Assembly: GCA_910578065.1 (NCBI GenBank)
Contig: CAJTPB010000010.1
Coordinates: 17,305-81,304 of the forward strand
Length of the DNA stretch: 64,000 nucleotides
Reading direction: 5' to 3'
From: an uncultured Christensenella sp.
GTDB taxonomy: Bacteria; Bacillota; Clostridia; Christensenellales; Borkfalkiaceae
The position numbers and the translations under genes were made by a program. Within the stretch, counting starts at the first letter, position 1. Every line of letters starts with the position of its first letter. Shown piece after piece: positions 1-8,840 of this stretch. A model generated the notes under the pieces. The model searched no databases and was not told the DNA's origin. It saw nothing but the letters and a program-made list of their open reading frames with translations.

Positions 1-138
1 CGTATCTACCGCCTTTACCGCTTGAAACCCGTCGGAAGCGATCCCTACCACTTCGATATCGCCGCAGGTGGAAAGCACGCTTTGAATGCTTTCGGCAAGT
101 TCTTCTTGATCGTCACACAGCAAAACTCTGATTTTCAT
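1..138 (-). CDS. Response regulator, N-terminal receiver part (cut by window edge)
   Basis: The first 46 codons of a response regulator are visible; the gene runs off the left edge. The N-terminus reads MKIRVLLCDDQEELAES, a typical beta-1 strand followed by the acidic DD pair that binds magnesium in receiver domains. The phosphorylated aspartate and the output domain lie outside the window. It starts 11 nt after the stop of a HisKA_3 histidine kinase, so the two form a cotranscribed two-component pair. From the type of kinase, a NarL/LuxR-type DNA-binding output domain is expected; this is inference. Confidence 0.85.
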   Translation of the reverse strand, partial: MKIRVLLCDDQEELAESIQSVLSTCGDIEVVGIASDGFQAVKAVDT

Positions 139-149
139 AAAGCCCCCTT

Positions 150-1385
150 TTATTTTCTTCCGTCCGAAGGTAAGATCATGTGAATTTCGAATCCTTCGTC
201 CGGCTCCGTTTCAAACCATACGTTCCCGCCCAAACTTTCCGCACGGGAATGCATGCCGTTTAGCCCGAACCCCTCTTTCAGCTGCGCGATCTCCATGCCC
301 GCGCCGTTATCGGAAAGCAGAAATTCCACCCTGCCGTCCTGTTCTTTCAACTCGAAATAAAACGCCGTCGCGCCGCCGTGGCGCAACCCGTTCGAAATTC
401 CCTCTTTTAACGTATTGCACAAAAACCGCGCCTTCGCGTCACACAGGGAAATATCGTCGATATCGCTTCGCACCGCGATATCCGTTCCGTCCGTCGAATC
501 GTGTATAATGCGGCTGAGTTCGCTCTTTAACGTATCCCGCCCGCCGATGCCCGAAAGCACGTGCACGTTTTCGCGCAGTTCTTCCAAAGCGCGCTTCGCC
601 TGTAAATTTGCGGCGGAAATGCGCTTTTTCGCTTCCGCAGGATCACTTTCCACAAGCAGCTTGGCAGCTTCCGTCTGCATAATAACGGTAGTCATCGAAT
701 GCCCCGCCGTATCGTGAATTTCTTTGGCGATCCTCTGCCGTTCTTCCAATACGGTAACCCGCTGCAATTCCGCATATGCGCTTTGCAGCTTTCCGTTGCT
801 TTCGTTTAAATCGGAAAGGGTGTGCGCGAGTTCCTTATTCTTACGGTAGATCTGAATGGCGAAATTCATGATCAAGAAATGCAGCGAAAACAAGAACAAA
901 TCGTTTACCGCGTTTATGATCACCGCGCCGATATCGACGGTATCGTTTTTCAACGCGCTTGATACGGCAAGCGTGATCAAAAACAAACAGATATCGCACA
1001 CGCACATGGCAATACTGCCCGCAAGTTTTTTTTGCGTTAAATAAAATTCGGACAATATAATAATGTATAGTGTAGAAATCAAATTGCCGTCCGAAAAATA
1101 GGTAAGCACCAGCAAAATCAAAATGTCGAGCACGTAACAGGCGATTTTCGGCTTATACGATTTCAGCCCCCAAATTTTGATCGCGTTTTCCGTTGTAAGT
1201 ACGATCGCCGCAGGCACGATCCAATAATAATACTGCCGATTGCTTACCGCGAAAATAATTTCGATAATAACGAGCAGCAGAAAAACAAGCATCTTCCCGT
1301 ATTTTACAATGGGAAACTGCGCGTCTTCCGTTTTATTCGTTCCCTCTTCGGGAAGCGGTTTTGCTGCGTTTTGTTTTTTACTCAT
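150..1385 (-). CDS. NarL-type sensor histidine kinase
   Basis: A 411-residue membrane histidine kinase. The N-terminal 180 residues contain about five or six hydrophobic segments (roughly 31-50, 55-70, 82-98, 103-118, 125-145, 155-178) with little extracytoplasmic sequence, so the signal is probably sensed in or near the membrane. The HisKA_3 dimerisation motif EERQRIAKEIHDTAGH carries the phosphoacceptor His224, and the C-terminus has the GxGxxG-containing HATPase region (DNGAGM, GFGLNGM). This layout matches the DesK/LiaS class. It sits between radC (5-nt gap upstream) and its response regulator (11-nt gap downstream). The ligand cannot be read from the sequence. Confidence 0.9.
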   Translation of the reverse strand: MSKKQNAAKPLPEEGTNKTEDAQFPIVKYGKMLVFLLLVIIEIIFAVSNRQYYYWIVPAAIVLTTENAIKIWGLKSYKPKIACYVLDILILLVLTYFSDGNLISTLYIIILSEFYLTQKKLAGSIAMCVCDICLFLITLAVSSALKNDTVDIGAVIINAVNDLFLFSLHFLIMNFAIQIYRKNKELAHTLSDLNESNGKLQSAYAELQRVTVLEERQRIAKEIHDTAGHSMTTVIMQTEAAKLLVESDPAEAKKRISAANLQAKRALEELRENVHVLSGIGGRDTLKSELSRIIHDSTDGTDIAVRSDIDDISLCDAKARFLCNTLKEGISNGLRHGGATAFYFELKEQDGRVEFLLSDNGAGMEIAQLKEGFGLNGMHSRAESLGGNVWFETEPDEGFEIHMILPSDGRK

Positions 1386-1390
1386 TTCAA

Positions 1391-2095
1391 CTATTTTTCA
1401 AATAAATTCTTTCTGCTGTATTTTGCGCTTATTTCCTGCATCTTTCCCGCCAAATGGTAACTGTAATATCCGTTTTTACTTACGATAACGTGATCTTGCA
1501 GTTTAATGCCGTGCATCGAACAAAGAGCGTATAACTCTGCGGTAAACGAATCGTCGCTGCGCGAAGGCGTGCAATCGGCGCCCAAATGGTTATGCGCAAT
1601 CACCACGGCTTGCGGATCTTGATTGATAACGACGGAAGATAATTCGGTAGCCTTTACGTCTACCTTTTCGGCGGAATACGATGTAAACCGCTTGTAAAAC
1701 TTTACGTATCCCCTCGAATCGATGCAAAATAAATCGATCACTTCTACCGAAAGCCCGAGATAGCGATTTTTCAAATAATTCATAACGGCGTCTACGGTAA
1801 AAAAATTTACGCGCTTCATTTTGCCAAACTGCACCCGTTCATAACACAGCGAAATCGTTTTGATATATGCCGCGGTCGCTTTTCCCACTCCGTCGACGGC
1901 AGTCAAATGTTTTACGTCCGCCTCAAACAAGCGGTCGATCCCACCGAACGCTTCCAAAAGATTGTGGGCGATCTCGTTGGTATTTTTGCGCGGAATGGCG
2001 TTGTACAACAAAATTTCCAAAAGTTCGTGTTCTTGCAAACCTTCGCCGTTTTGTTCCAGCCGTTCTATCATTCGCTTTCTGTGCCCTTCGTGCAT
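1391..2095 (-). CDS. radC: RadC family JAMM/MPN domain protein
   Basis: A 234-residue RadC-family protein. The N-terminal half carries a helix-hairpin-helix region (DRLFEADVKHLTAVDGVG) and the C-terminal half the JAMM metalloprotease-like signature HNHLGADCTPSRSD. The start at 2095 (MHEGHRKRM) is chosen because an AGAGGA ribosome site lies just upstream and the conserved family sequence begins there; the reading frame is open further upstream, but that stretch overlaps the divergent promoter region. It is the first gene of an operon with the kinase and regulator downstream. The cellular role of RadC proteins is unsettled; involvement in DNA repair was the historical claim. Confidence 0.92.
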   Translation of the reverse strand: MHEGHRKRMIERLEQNGEGLQEHELLEILLYNAIPRKNTNEIAHNLLEAFGGIDRLFEADVKHLTAVDGVGKATAAYIKTISLCYERVQFGKMKRVNFFTVDAVMNYLKNRYLGLSVEVIDLFCIDSRGYVKFYKRFTSYSAEKVDVKATELSSVVINQDPQAVVIAHNHLGADCTPSRSDDSFTAELYALCSMHGIKLQDHVIVSKNGYYSYHLAGKMQEISAKYSRKNLFEK

Positions 2096-2225
2096 GGCGC
2101 GTCCTCTTCGGTAAACTTCCCCGAACGCATTGCGGCATATTTCCGCAACCGCTCTTTCCCTTATTGTAACACATATTTTACGAATTTGCACGCGATTGTA
2201 TCCTTTTTTTCGATTTTCCCGCAAT

Positions 2226-2254
2226 TTGACAATCGAAAATAAGTGTGGTATAAT
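2226..2254 (+). promoter_or_regulatory. Consensus sigma-A promoter of the PepV-like gene
   Basis: TTGACA (2226-2231) and TATAAT (2249-2254) with exactly 17 bp between them, both boxes perfect. It lies 25 bp ahead of the ATG at 2280. Confidence 0.93.
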
Positions 2255-2279
2255 GATGCTAACAATACGGGAGCCGACC

Positions 2280-3551
2280 ATGAAAAAATATTTAAACGCC
2301 GCAGTAAACGGCATTTGCGAAAGTATTCGATTCGATTCTTCCCTTTCCGCCCCCCTTGCGGGAATGCCCTTCGGTAAAGGCGCGGCAGACTGCCTTGCGC
2401 ACTTTTTATCCCTTGCGGAAAGTTTGGGCTTTCAAACGCGCAATTACGATAACTACGTAGGAGAAGCGATTTTCGGCGCGGGCGAAGAAGAATTTGCCGT
2501 GCTTGCGCATCTCGACGTCGTGCCCGCGGGAAGCGGCTGGACAAAGCAACCGTTCGGCGGGATCGTCGAAGACGGCCGCATTTGGGGCAGAGGCGCGATG
2601 GACGATAAAGGACCTGCGATCGCCGCACTTTACAGCATGAAAGCGCTAAAAGACGAGGGATTTGTTCCCCGTAAAAAAATAAAACTCATCGTCGGTTGCA
2701 ACGAAGAATGCGGTTGGGCGTGCATCGACCATTATAAAAAAGTTGCGCATATGCCAAAAACGGGTTTTTCGCCGGACGCGAATTTCCCCGTTATCTACGC
2801 GGAAAAAGGCATTTTGCACGTGAAAATGCAGTTTACCGTAAATCCCGATCTATTTTCTTTGTTCGAAGGGGGGGAACGGATAAACATGGTTTGCGACCGT
2901 TGCAAAGCGGTTCCCCTTTTCCCCATCGACGCAGAACGCGTCGCCGCGCTTGCTTTGCAGATCGAAGACGGAGCGCTGATTTCCAAAGGAAAAAGCGCGC
3001 ACGGTTCCACCCCCGAAGAAGGGGAAAACGCGATCTTGCCTCTGTTGCGCTATTTTAACGAAGACGAGGGCGTAAAAAAAGCGATTGCCTGCCTGTTCGA
3101 AGATCGATTCGCGTTAAAAACGCTTTGCGACGAAACGGGTAATTTGACCCTTTCGCCCGATATGGTTGCGTACGAAAGAGGGATTTTGACCTTTTGGTGC
3201 GATATCCGCTATCCCGCAACGCTTTCCCTTTCCGCCGTTACGGAAAAATTAGATTTATTCGGCGTGCCGTACGAAACGATCAGCCATCAATCGCCCCTTT
3301 TTAATCAAAAAGACGGCGAACTTGTTTCCGCCTTGCTTTCCGTTTATAACGAATATGCGGGCACCGACCTGCCCCCTATTGCCATCGGCGGAGGCACGTA
3401 TGCGCGCGCGCTCGAATGCGGCGCGGCGTTCGGGCCCGAAATAGAAGGCGAAGAAGTTACCATACACCAAGCGGACGAATATATCACCTTAGACCGCGTT
3501 CTTATGATGCTGGAAGTATACAAGCGCGCGCTAAAACGGCTTACTCAATGA
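2280..3551 (+). CDS. M20 family metallopeptidase (PepV-like dipeptidase)
   Basis: A 423-residue M20 peptidase. The zinc-site signatures are visible: LAHLDVVPAG followed by the catalytic aspartate, GRGAMDDKGP with the bridging aspartate, and GCNEECGW with the catalytic glutamate and its neighbour. A lid or dimerisation domain occupies roughly residues 180-330 and the C-terminal GGGTYAR plus the late histidine region (TIHQADEYI) close the active site. These are the features of PepV, which cleaves dipeptides in the cytoplasm; PepV is usually about 470 residues, so this one is somewhat short. The start at 2280 has a GGGAG ribosome site and fits the promoter; an open frame continues upstream through the promoter and is rejected. 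The gene is a single transcription unit. Confidence 0.93.
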   Translation: MKKYLNAAVNGICESIRFDSSLSAPLAGMPFGKGAADCLAHFLSLAESLGFQTRNYDNYVGEAIFGAGEEEFAVLAHLDVVPAGSGWTKQPFGGIVEDGRIWGRGAMDDKGPAIAALYSMKALKDEGFVPRKKIKLIVGCNEECGWACIDHYKKVAHMPKTGFSPDANFPVIYAEKGILHVKMQFTVNPDLFSLFEGGERINMVCDRCKAVPLFPIDAERVAALALQIEDGALISKGKSAHGSTPEEGENAILPLLRYFNEDEGVKKAIACLFEDRFALKTLCDETGNLTLSPDMVAYERGILTFWCDIRYPATLSLSAVTEKLDLFGVPYETISHQSPLFNQKDGELVSALLSVYNEYAGTDLPPIAIGGGTYARALECGAAFGPEIEGEEVTIHQADEYITLDRVLMMLEVYKRALKRLTQ

Positions 3552-3574
3552 TCATACATGTTTCTCTTTTTTTT

Positions 3575-3610
3575 AAAACGCCCCTCGGAAAATTTTCCGA
3601 GGGGCGTTTT
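3575..3610. terminator. Perfect 18-bp stem terminator, likely bidirectional
   Basis: AAAACGCCCCTCGGAAAA at 3575-3592 is followed directly by its exact reverse complement ending in TTTT. The A and T flanks make it a terminator in both directions, closing the PepV-like gene. Confidence 0.93.
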
Positions 3611-3615
3611 ATATT

Positions 3616-3920
3616 CGCTTTTTCCGCACGCTTTGCAAAGATATGTGCGCGGCAAATAATTTTCTTTTTCGCGCACCTTATAATAATAGGCGCAACGCAG
3701 TAGAAAGGCGTTTTGTAGTCGCTTTTATTTGCAAAACTTAAAAATATGCGTGCGGTACAATAAATAAGCGTTTTAATTTTGCTTTACAATGTTTTGCGCT
3801 CGGCGCACAAATAAGCGATTTGTTTTTTCGCGCACCTTATAATTACGCATAACACAATAGATTGACGTTTTATTTTTCCGCACGCATTGCAATGTTTTGC
3901 ACGCGGCGCAGAGATTCTGC
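3616..3920. repeat. Degenerate intergenic tandem repeat region
   Basis: This gap has no gene. GCGCACCTTATAAT occurs at 3671 and again at 3830, 159 bp apart. The block TTTTCCGCACGC(T/A)TTGCAA occurs near 3620 and again near 3876, with a weaker version near 3774 (GCTTTACAATG). The related GGCGCACCTTATCAAAGCG lies 29 kb away near 32870. The region is AT- and CpG-patterned, has no frame of note, and looks like decayed duplications. Confidence 0.6.
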
Positions 3921-3926
3921 TTATCG

Positions 3927-4607
3927 TCAACGCGTCGGCATTTTAAAACCTTTTAGGGCGCAATTCAAAAAATCGTTAAACGGCTTCATTGCCCGAAATA
4001 CCGCAGCCGACTTTTGCACAAAATCCGCGCCGAGCACTTCTTCGTCCGTTACAAAATACTCTAAATACCAAGATTTATTCTTTAAATATTCCGCTTGCGG
4101 ATGATCTTTATCGTATCCCGCAGGAACGTTTTTCAGCGCCGTGCCTTTTACCGTAAAATACTTTTTAAATTCCGAATCGTTGAGAATATCCTTCCATTCG
4201 TCGGAATGCGCCGCAATGTAGTCGCGCACCATAGCCGTAGCGTTGGTAAACATATCCGCAAACAAACCGCCGCCTAAAAAAGACCCGCCGTTCGGCTTTA
4301 TCATAACAAAATAACCCACGGGAACGGGCAGCTTGCCCATAGACGATATGTGCGCCCGAAAAGATGGATTATACGGCGACTTATCGCGGCTGAACCTTGT
4401 ATCGCGCACAAGTTTAAAGGTTAATTCTTTGGGAACGTTGTGTAAAACGCTTGCATCGAACGCGCCGATCGCGTAAATCAATTCCTGCACCAAACATTCG
4501 AATTGCTCGGTTGCCGCTTGATACTCTTTTTTGTGCGCGTTATACCATTCGCGTTCGTTGTTCGCGGAAAGATCCGCAAGGTAGCTTAACATGATTTCGG
4601 CATTCAT
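3927..4607 (-). CDS. DUF2461 family protein
   Basis: A 226-residue protein matching the DUF2461 (TIGR02453) family. Family hallmarks seen include NNEREWYNAHKKEY near the N-terminus, RDTRFSRDKSPYNPSFRAH in the centre, and GGSFLGGGLF. The biochemical function of this family is not known. A GGGGAT ribosome site precedes the ATG. It begins 4 nt after the stop of the TetR-type gene upstream, so the two are probably cotranscribed and may be functionally linked. Nothing suggests a membrane or export signal. Confidence 0.88.
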   Translation of the reverse strand: MNAEIMLSYLADLSANNEREWYNAHKKEYQAATEQFECLVQELIYAIGAFDASVLHNVPKELTFKLVRDTRFSRDKSPYNPSFRAHISSMGKLPVPVGYFVMIKPNGGSFLGGGLFADMFTNATAMVRDYIAAHSDEWKDILNDSEFKKYFTVKGTALKNVPAGYDKDHPQAEYLKNKSWYLEYFVTDEEVLGADFVQKSAAVFRAMKPFNDFLNCALKGFKMPTR

Positions 4608-4611
4608 TCTT

Positions 4612-5169
4612 TTATCCCCTTTGCGCTTTAATGAACGAGGCGTAAGCCCGTTCTAAAATTTTCGCGCTTTCTTCGTCCGAAATATTCGCCCCGCCCGTGG
4701 CGATCATCGTTGCGACTCCGTGCGTGAAGATGATCAACATAATATAAACTTCTTTTACCTGTGCTTCGGGCAGCGAAAGTTTTTCGGCAAGCTGCGCGGT
4801 CGCCTGCTTATCACCCATCCATTCGTAAATATCGTTAAAACTGTTTAAACCGTTTATCTTTTGCAAGAACAGCAGCTGAAAAAGATTGGTTTCGTATTTC
4901 GCAAAGGCGACGTTTGCCCTTGCCATACTTTCTAAAATGCTTTCTTTTTCGACGCGAGAATAGATAAACTCATGGTAAAAATTCATCGCCGCACCGTACA
5001 GCGCCTCTTTCAACGTTTCCATATTGCTGAAATAACTGTAAATGGGTTGCACGGAATACCCCATTCGTTTAGCTACGCTTCTGGCGTTTACGCTTGCAAA
5101 ACCGCTTTCTCTTACCATTTGCAAAGCAAATTTTAATACCTGTTCCCTATCTACCGTTTGCTTCGGCAT
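4612..5169 (-). CDS. TetR family transcriptional regulator
   Basis: A 185-residue repressor. Residues about 10-55 form the TetR helix-turn-helix (FASVNARSVAKRMGYSVQPIYSYFSN); the rest is a helical ligand-binding domain without a family-specific signature. The start at 5169 (MPKQTVDREQ) is chosen for its GGGAG ribosome site; an upstream in-frame ATG at 5205 would lie inside the operator and promoter. A 28-bp inverted repeat covering the -10 box suggests autoregulation. Its only close partner is the DUF2461 gene downstream, with ileS behind it. The inducer is unknown. Confidence 0.92.
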   Translation of the reverse strand: MPKQTVDREQVLKFALQMVRESGFASVNARSVAKRMGYSVQPIYSYFSNMETLKEALYGAAMNFYHEFIYSRVEKESILESMARANVAFAKYETNLFQLLFLQKINGLNSFNDIYEWMGDKQATAQLAEKLSLPEAQVKEVYIMLIIFTHGVATMIATGGANISDEESAKILERAYASFIKAQRG

Positions 5170-5184
5170 AAAAGTCTCCCGATA

Positions 5185-5212
5185 ATTACACGGGTTATAT
5201 AACACATGTAAT
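5185..5212. promoter_or_regulatory. Probable TetR operator
   Basis: Arms ATTACA and TGTAAT flank a perfect GTTATATAAC core (5194-5203), all centred on 5198.5. It abuts and partly overlaps the -10 box of the tetR promoter, the expected place for an autoregulatory operator. Confidence 0.7.
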
Positions 5213-5239
5213 TATAATGTTTTCCGAATGCGCTGTCAA
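5211..5239 (-). promoter_or_regulatory. Consensus sigma-A promoter of tetR-DUF2461
   Basis: On the minus strand TTGACA (5239-5234) and TATAAT (5216-5211) are separated by 17 bp, both perfect. The operator-like inverted repeat begins inside the -10 box. Confidence 0.92.
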
Positions 5240-5264
5240 GCGTTTTCCCAAAAAATTTCCGTTT

Positions 5265-8200
5265 TTAAATTTTTACAACGGTAAGCGTTACCCCGTCGCC
5301 GTTGATATCCATTTGCTTTTTGTACCCTTCCGCTTCGCCCGCGCAAATGCGTTCGGCAAGCACGTCGGGCGCAAACGCTCCCTTTTGCAGCGCCTGCAAC
5401 GCCCTGCCTTCCGCCGTGTAATACACTGTAATGCGGTCGGTTACTTCGAACCCCGCTTCTTTGCGCATTGTCTGTATGCGGGAAACGAGTTCGCGCTCGC
5501 ACCCTTCGAACAGCAATTCTTCGGTAAGCGCGGTATTCAGCGCAACGGTAATTCCGAAATCGGACGCAGAAACGTACCCCTGCGCGGATCCCGTAAAAAT
5601 TTGCAGATCTTCTTCTTTTAAAATCACTTCGCCGTCTAAATCCAGCGCGTACGATCCGCCGTTTTTCACCGCCTCTACCACTTCGCCCGCGTTGCAATTA
5701 CTCAAAAATTCGGCGATCGCTTTCAGCTTTTTGCCGTACTTAGGTCCCAGCGTTTTTAACTGAGGCTTTAAGGAATAGCTTACAAGCGATTGAGCGCTTT
5801 GCAGATACCGCAGCGATTTTACGTTCAACTCTTCGAGGATCACCCCTTCCAACTCTTTGCCGAGCGAAATCGCTTTTTCGCTTGCGATTGCCATTTCGGA
5901 AAGGGGCTGACGGTTTTTTACCGATCCGCTGTTGCGCGCCGCCCTGCCCAAAGCGACAATATTCAACACGTCTTTCATGCCCGCTTCCAGCGAACGGTCG
6001 ATCGCGCTTTCGTCGCATACGGGGAATTCGCATAAATGCACCGAAACGGGCGCGTCCGCAAAGAACGCGGGCACCAAATTGCGATAGATCATTTCGGACA
6101 TAAAAGGCGTAAAGGGCGCGGTAAGTTTGGCAAGCGTTACCAAAACGGTATACAGCGTGGTGTACGCCGCCGCTTTATCTTCCGTCATGCCGCTTCCCCA
6201 ATAGCGGTCGCGTCCGCGGCGCACATACCAGTTGGAAAGCTCGTCCGAAAAATCTTGAATTTCCCGCGCGCTGTCCGTAATGTTGTAAACGGCAAGTTTT
6301 TCGTCTACGCTTTTTACCAACGAGTTCAGGCGGGAAAGCGCCCACTGATCCATAAGGGAAAGTTTGCATTTTTTTAAATCGTATGCGGAAGGATCGTACT
6401 TGTCGATTTCCGCATACAGCGTAAAGAACGCGTACGTGTTCCACAATGTGCCTTGATACTTTCTCTGCGCTTCGGAAACGGCTTCCTGCCCGAACCGCGA
6501 AGGGATCCAGGGCGCGCTGTTGGTGTAAAAATACCAACGCACCGCGTCCGCCCCCTGCTTATCGAGTACGCTCCACGGGTCTACCACGTTGCCTTTGTGC
6601 TTGCTCATCTTTACCCCGTTCGCGTCGTTTACATGCCCCAATACGATACAGTTTTTAAAGGGCGCTTTGTCGAACAAAATGGTAGAGATCACAAGCAGCG
6701 TATAAAACCAGCCGCGCGTTTGATCGACCGCTTCGGAAATAAAATCGGCGGGGAACGTCTGTTCGAACAGTTCTTTATTTTCGAACGGGTAATGATATTG
6801 CGCAAACGGCATAGACCCCGAATCGAACCAGCAGTCGATCACTTCGGGCGTGCGTTTGCATACGCCCCCGCACTTAGGACACTTGCAGGTAAGCGTATCG
6901 AGATAAGGGCGGTGCAGTTCGGTATTTTCGGGCGCGCCGCATTTTTCTTTTAATTCTTTGCGCGAGCCGATCACTTCGATTTCGCCGCAATCTTCGCATA
7001 CCCAAACGGGCAAGGGGGTTCCCCAATAGCGATCGCGCGACAAACCCCAATCGATCACGTTTTCGAGGAAGTTGCCCATGCGCCCCTCTTTGATCGTTTC
7101 GGGCATCCAGTTGACAGAGCGGTTGCAAGAGATCAGCCGATCTTTTACCGCCGTCGTACGGATAAACCAACTGGAACGCGCGTAATACATCAACGGCGTA
7201 TCGCAACGCCAGCAATGCGGATAATCATGCTCGAAGGGAAGCGCGCGGAACAGCTTTCCTTGCGCCTTTAAAAGATCGAGCACCGTTTTATCCGCTTTTT
7301 TAATGAACAACCCGTTCAGTTCGGGGCAGCGCTCGTCGAACACGCCCTGCTCGGTGACAAGCGAGATCACGGGAAGCCCGTAATTTTTGCCCACATTGTA
7401 ATCGTCCTGCCCGAACGCGGGCGCAATGTGCACCACGCCCGTACCGTCGGTAAGCGTTACGTACGTGTCGCACACGACTTCATATACCCGTTTCCATTCT
7501 TTTTTCGTCGCTTGCAAGTCCGCTTGCGCATAGGCAAAAAGCGGTTCGTAACGGGTACCCTCGTACTCTTTTCCCGTTTTTCTGCTCACGATTTCGTATT
7601 CTTCGAAAAACTTGGATACGAGCGCTTCCGCCATAATATAATGTGTGCCGTCGCAAACAAGTTCCACGTAACTTTCGTTCGGATTCATACACAAAGCCAC
7701 GTTGGAAGGAAGCGTCCAAGGCGTCGTCGTCCACGCCAAAATATACGTATTTTCTTTTCCGGCTACCCGAAAGCGCGCAACGGCGGAAGTTTCTTTTACC
7801 GTTTTATACCCCTGCGCTACTTCGTGCGAAGAGATCGCCGTTCCGCAACGCGGGCAATAAGGAACGATTTTGTGTCCTTTATAAAGCAGCCCCTTTTTAT
7901 GAATCTCTTGCAGCGCCCACCACTCCGATTCGATATAGTCGTCATGATAGGTCACATACGGATTTTGCATATCCACCCAATATCCTACGCGGTCGGACAT
8001 TTTTTCCCACTCGCTTTGATACTGCCATACCGATTTTTTACACTGCTCGTTAAACGGCTGAATGCCGTAATCTTCGATCTGCTTTTTTCCGTCTAAGCCC
8101 AGCTTTTTTTCCACTTCCAACTCAACGGGAAGCCCGTGCGTATCCCAGCCCGCCTTACGCAAAACGTGCTTGCCCTTCATCGTTTGATAGCGCGGAATGA

Positions 8201-8399
8201 TGTCTTTCATAACGCGGGTTAAAATATGCCCGATATGCGGCTTTCCGTTCGCCGTAGGAGGTCCGTCGAAAAAGGAAAATTCTTCCCCGCCTTCGCTTTT
8301 TTCAATGCTCTTTTCGAACACGCCGTTCTCTTTCCAGAAAGCAATCACTTCCTTTTCCCGCTCTACAAAGTCGAGCGCCGTTTCCACCTTTTTATACAT
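5265..8399 (-). CDS. ileS: Isoleucyl-tRNA synthetase, long (IleS2-like) type
   Basis: A 1044-residue class I synthetase that charges tRNA-Ile. The HIGH motif is at 55-58 within GPPTANGKPHIGHI, and the KMSKS loop reads KMSKH at 597-601 (GVKMSKHKGNV). The editing domain lies between them, and the C-terminal half has the anticodon-binding region. Length and wording (DWGLSRDRYWGTPLP, WVCEDCGEIEVIG) match the eukaryote-like IleS2 group, which in known cases tolerates mupirocin; resistance here is inference. The start at 8399 has a GGAGG site 6 nt away; the frame is open upstream but unsupported. Expression is controlled by the T-box leader upstream. Confidence 0.96.
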   Translation of the reverse strand: MYKKVETALDFVEREKEVIAFWKENGVFEKSIEKSEGGEEFSFFDGPPTANGKPHIGHILTRVMKDIIPRYQTMKGKHVLRKAGWDTHGLPVELEVEKKLGLDGKKQIEDYGIQPFNEQCKKSVWQYQSEWEKMSDRVGYWVDMQNPYVTYHDDYIESEWWALQEIHKKGLLYKGHKIVPYCPRCGTAISSHEVAQGYKTVKETSAVARFRVAGKENTYILAWTTTPWTLPSNVALCMNPNESYVELVCDGTHYIMAEALVSKFFEEYEIVSRKTGKEYEGTRYEPLFAYAQADLQATKKEWKRVYEVVCDTYVTLTDGTGVVHIAPAFGQDDYNVGKNYGLPVISLVTEQGVFDERCPELNGLFIKKADKTVLDLLKAQGKLFRALPFEHDYPHCWRCDTPLMYYARSSWFIRTTAVKDRLISCNRSVNWMPETIKEGRMGNFLENVIDWGLSRDRYWGTPLPVWVCEDCGEIEVIGSRKELKEKCGAPENTELHRPYLDTLTCKCPKCGGVCKRTPEVIDCWFDSGSMPFAQYHYPFENKELFEQTFPADFISEAVDQTRGWFYTLLVISTILFDKAPFKNCIVLGHVNDANGVKMSKHKGNVVDPWSVLDKQGADAVRWYFYTNSAPWIPSRFGQEAVSEAQRKYQGTLWNTYAFFTLYAEIDKYDPSAYDLKKCKLSLMDQWALSRLNSLVKSVDEKLAVYNITDSAREIQDFSDELSNWYVRRGRDRYWGSGMTEDKAAAYTTLYTVLVTLAKLTAPFTPFMSEMIYRNLVPAFFADAPVSVHLCEFPVCDESAIDRSLEAGMKDVLNIVALGRAARNSGSVKNRQPLSEMAIASEKAISLGKELEGVILEELNVKSLRYLQSAQSLVSYSLKPQLKTLGPKYGKKLKAIAEFLSNCNAGEVVEAVKNGGSYALDLDGEVILKEEDLQIFTGSAQGYVSASDFGITVALNTALTEELLFEGCERELVSRIQTMRKEAGFEVTDRITVYYTAEGRALQALQKGAFAPDVLAERICAGEAEGYKKQMDINGDGVTLTVVKI

Positions 8400-8492
8400 A
8401 CCTTTTACCTCCATATTCCGATCCGCGAAAATGAATTTTCGCGAGCCGACTTTTTTAAATTTACCCTTAATCGCACGAATGCGCAACATATA

Positions 8493-8805
8493 TCTATGGT
8501 AATGCGCAAATTAGCGCGCTTTCCGTAAAATCTTATTTGCTGATGCTTATACTTTCCCCGCTGTACGGTAGAAAAGCAAGGATCTGTGCAAATTTCACGC
8601 GTTTTGATTGCTTATTATTTGGCTACTATTCTTTTCCGCGAAAAAGAATTATGGAAACCGAACTCTTCCGCCCCTTATCGCCGCATGGTAGAAAACAGAG
8701 ATTTGCGCATGTTACACGCATACTCCGATTGCTTATTCTTCGGTTACTATTCTTTTCTACAAAAAATTATGGTAACCTTTTCCTCCCCTCGCCGCCGCAC
8801 GGTAG
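8493..8805. repeat. Decayed tandem repeats of about 120 bp in the ileS 5' leader
   Basis: The marker GGTAGAAAA recurs at 8567, 8687 and 8801 (steps of 120 and 114 bp). GATTGCTTATT followed by GGCTACTATTCTTTTC or GGTTACTATTCTTTTC recurs about 121 bp apart (8606 and 8727). A more eroded unit seems to start near 8493. The repeats lie between the T-box terminator and the ileS ribosome site, so they are transcribed when the T-box reads through. A small hairpin, CGCGAAAAT with its complement, sits at about 8425-8444 just before the ribosome site. Confidence 0.72.
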
Positions 8806-8840
8806 AAAAAAAGCCTTCGCGTTTCGGAATACGCGAAGGC
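8806..8840 (-). terminator. T-box regulated terminator
   Basis: Ten-base-pair stem GCCTTCGCGT / ACGCGAAGGC (8813-8822 with 8831-8840), followed on the minus strand by seven T residues (8812-8806). Confidence 0.92.

Noticed and set aside
1391..2095. RadC as sign of a mobile element or phage
   Set aside because: RadC-like genes occur on mobile elements, but no integrase, transposase, att repeats or phage genes are nearby; it sits in a housekeeping-like operon.
2096..2314. N-terminal extension of RadC to 2314
   Set aside because: It would run through the divergent promoter region; the ribosome site and family alignment favour 2095.
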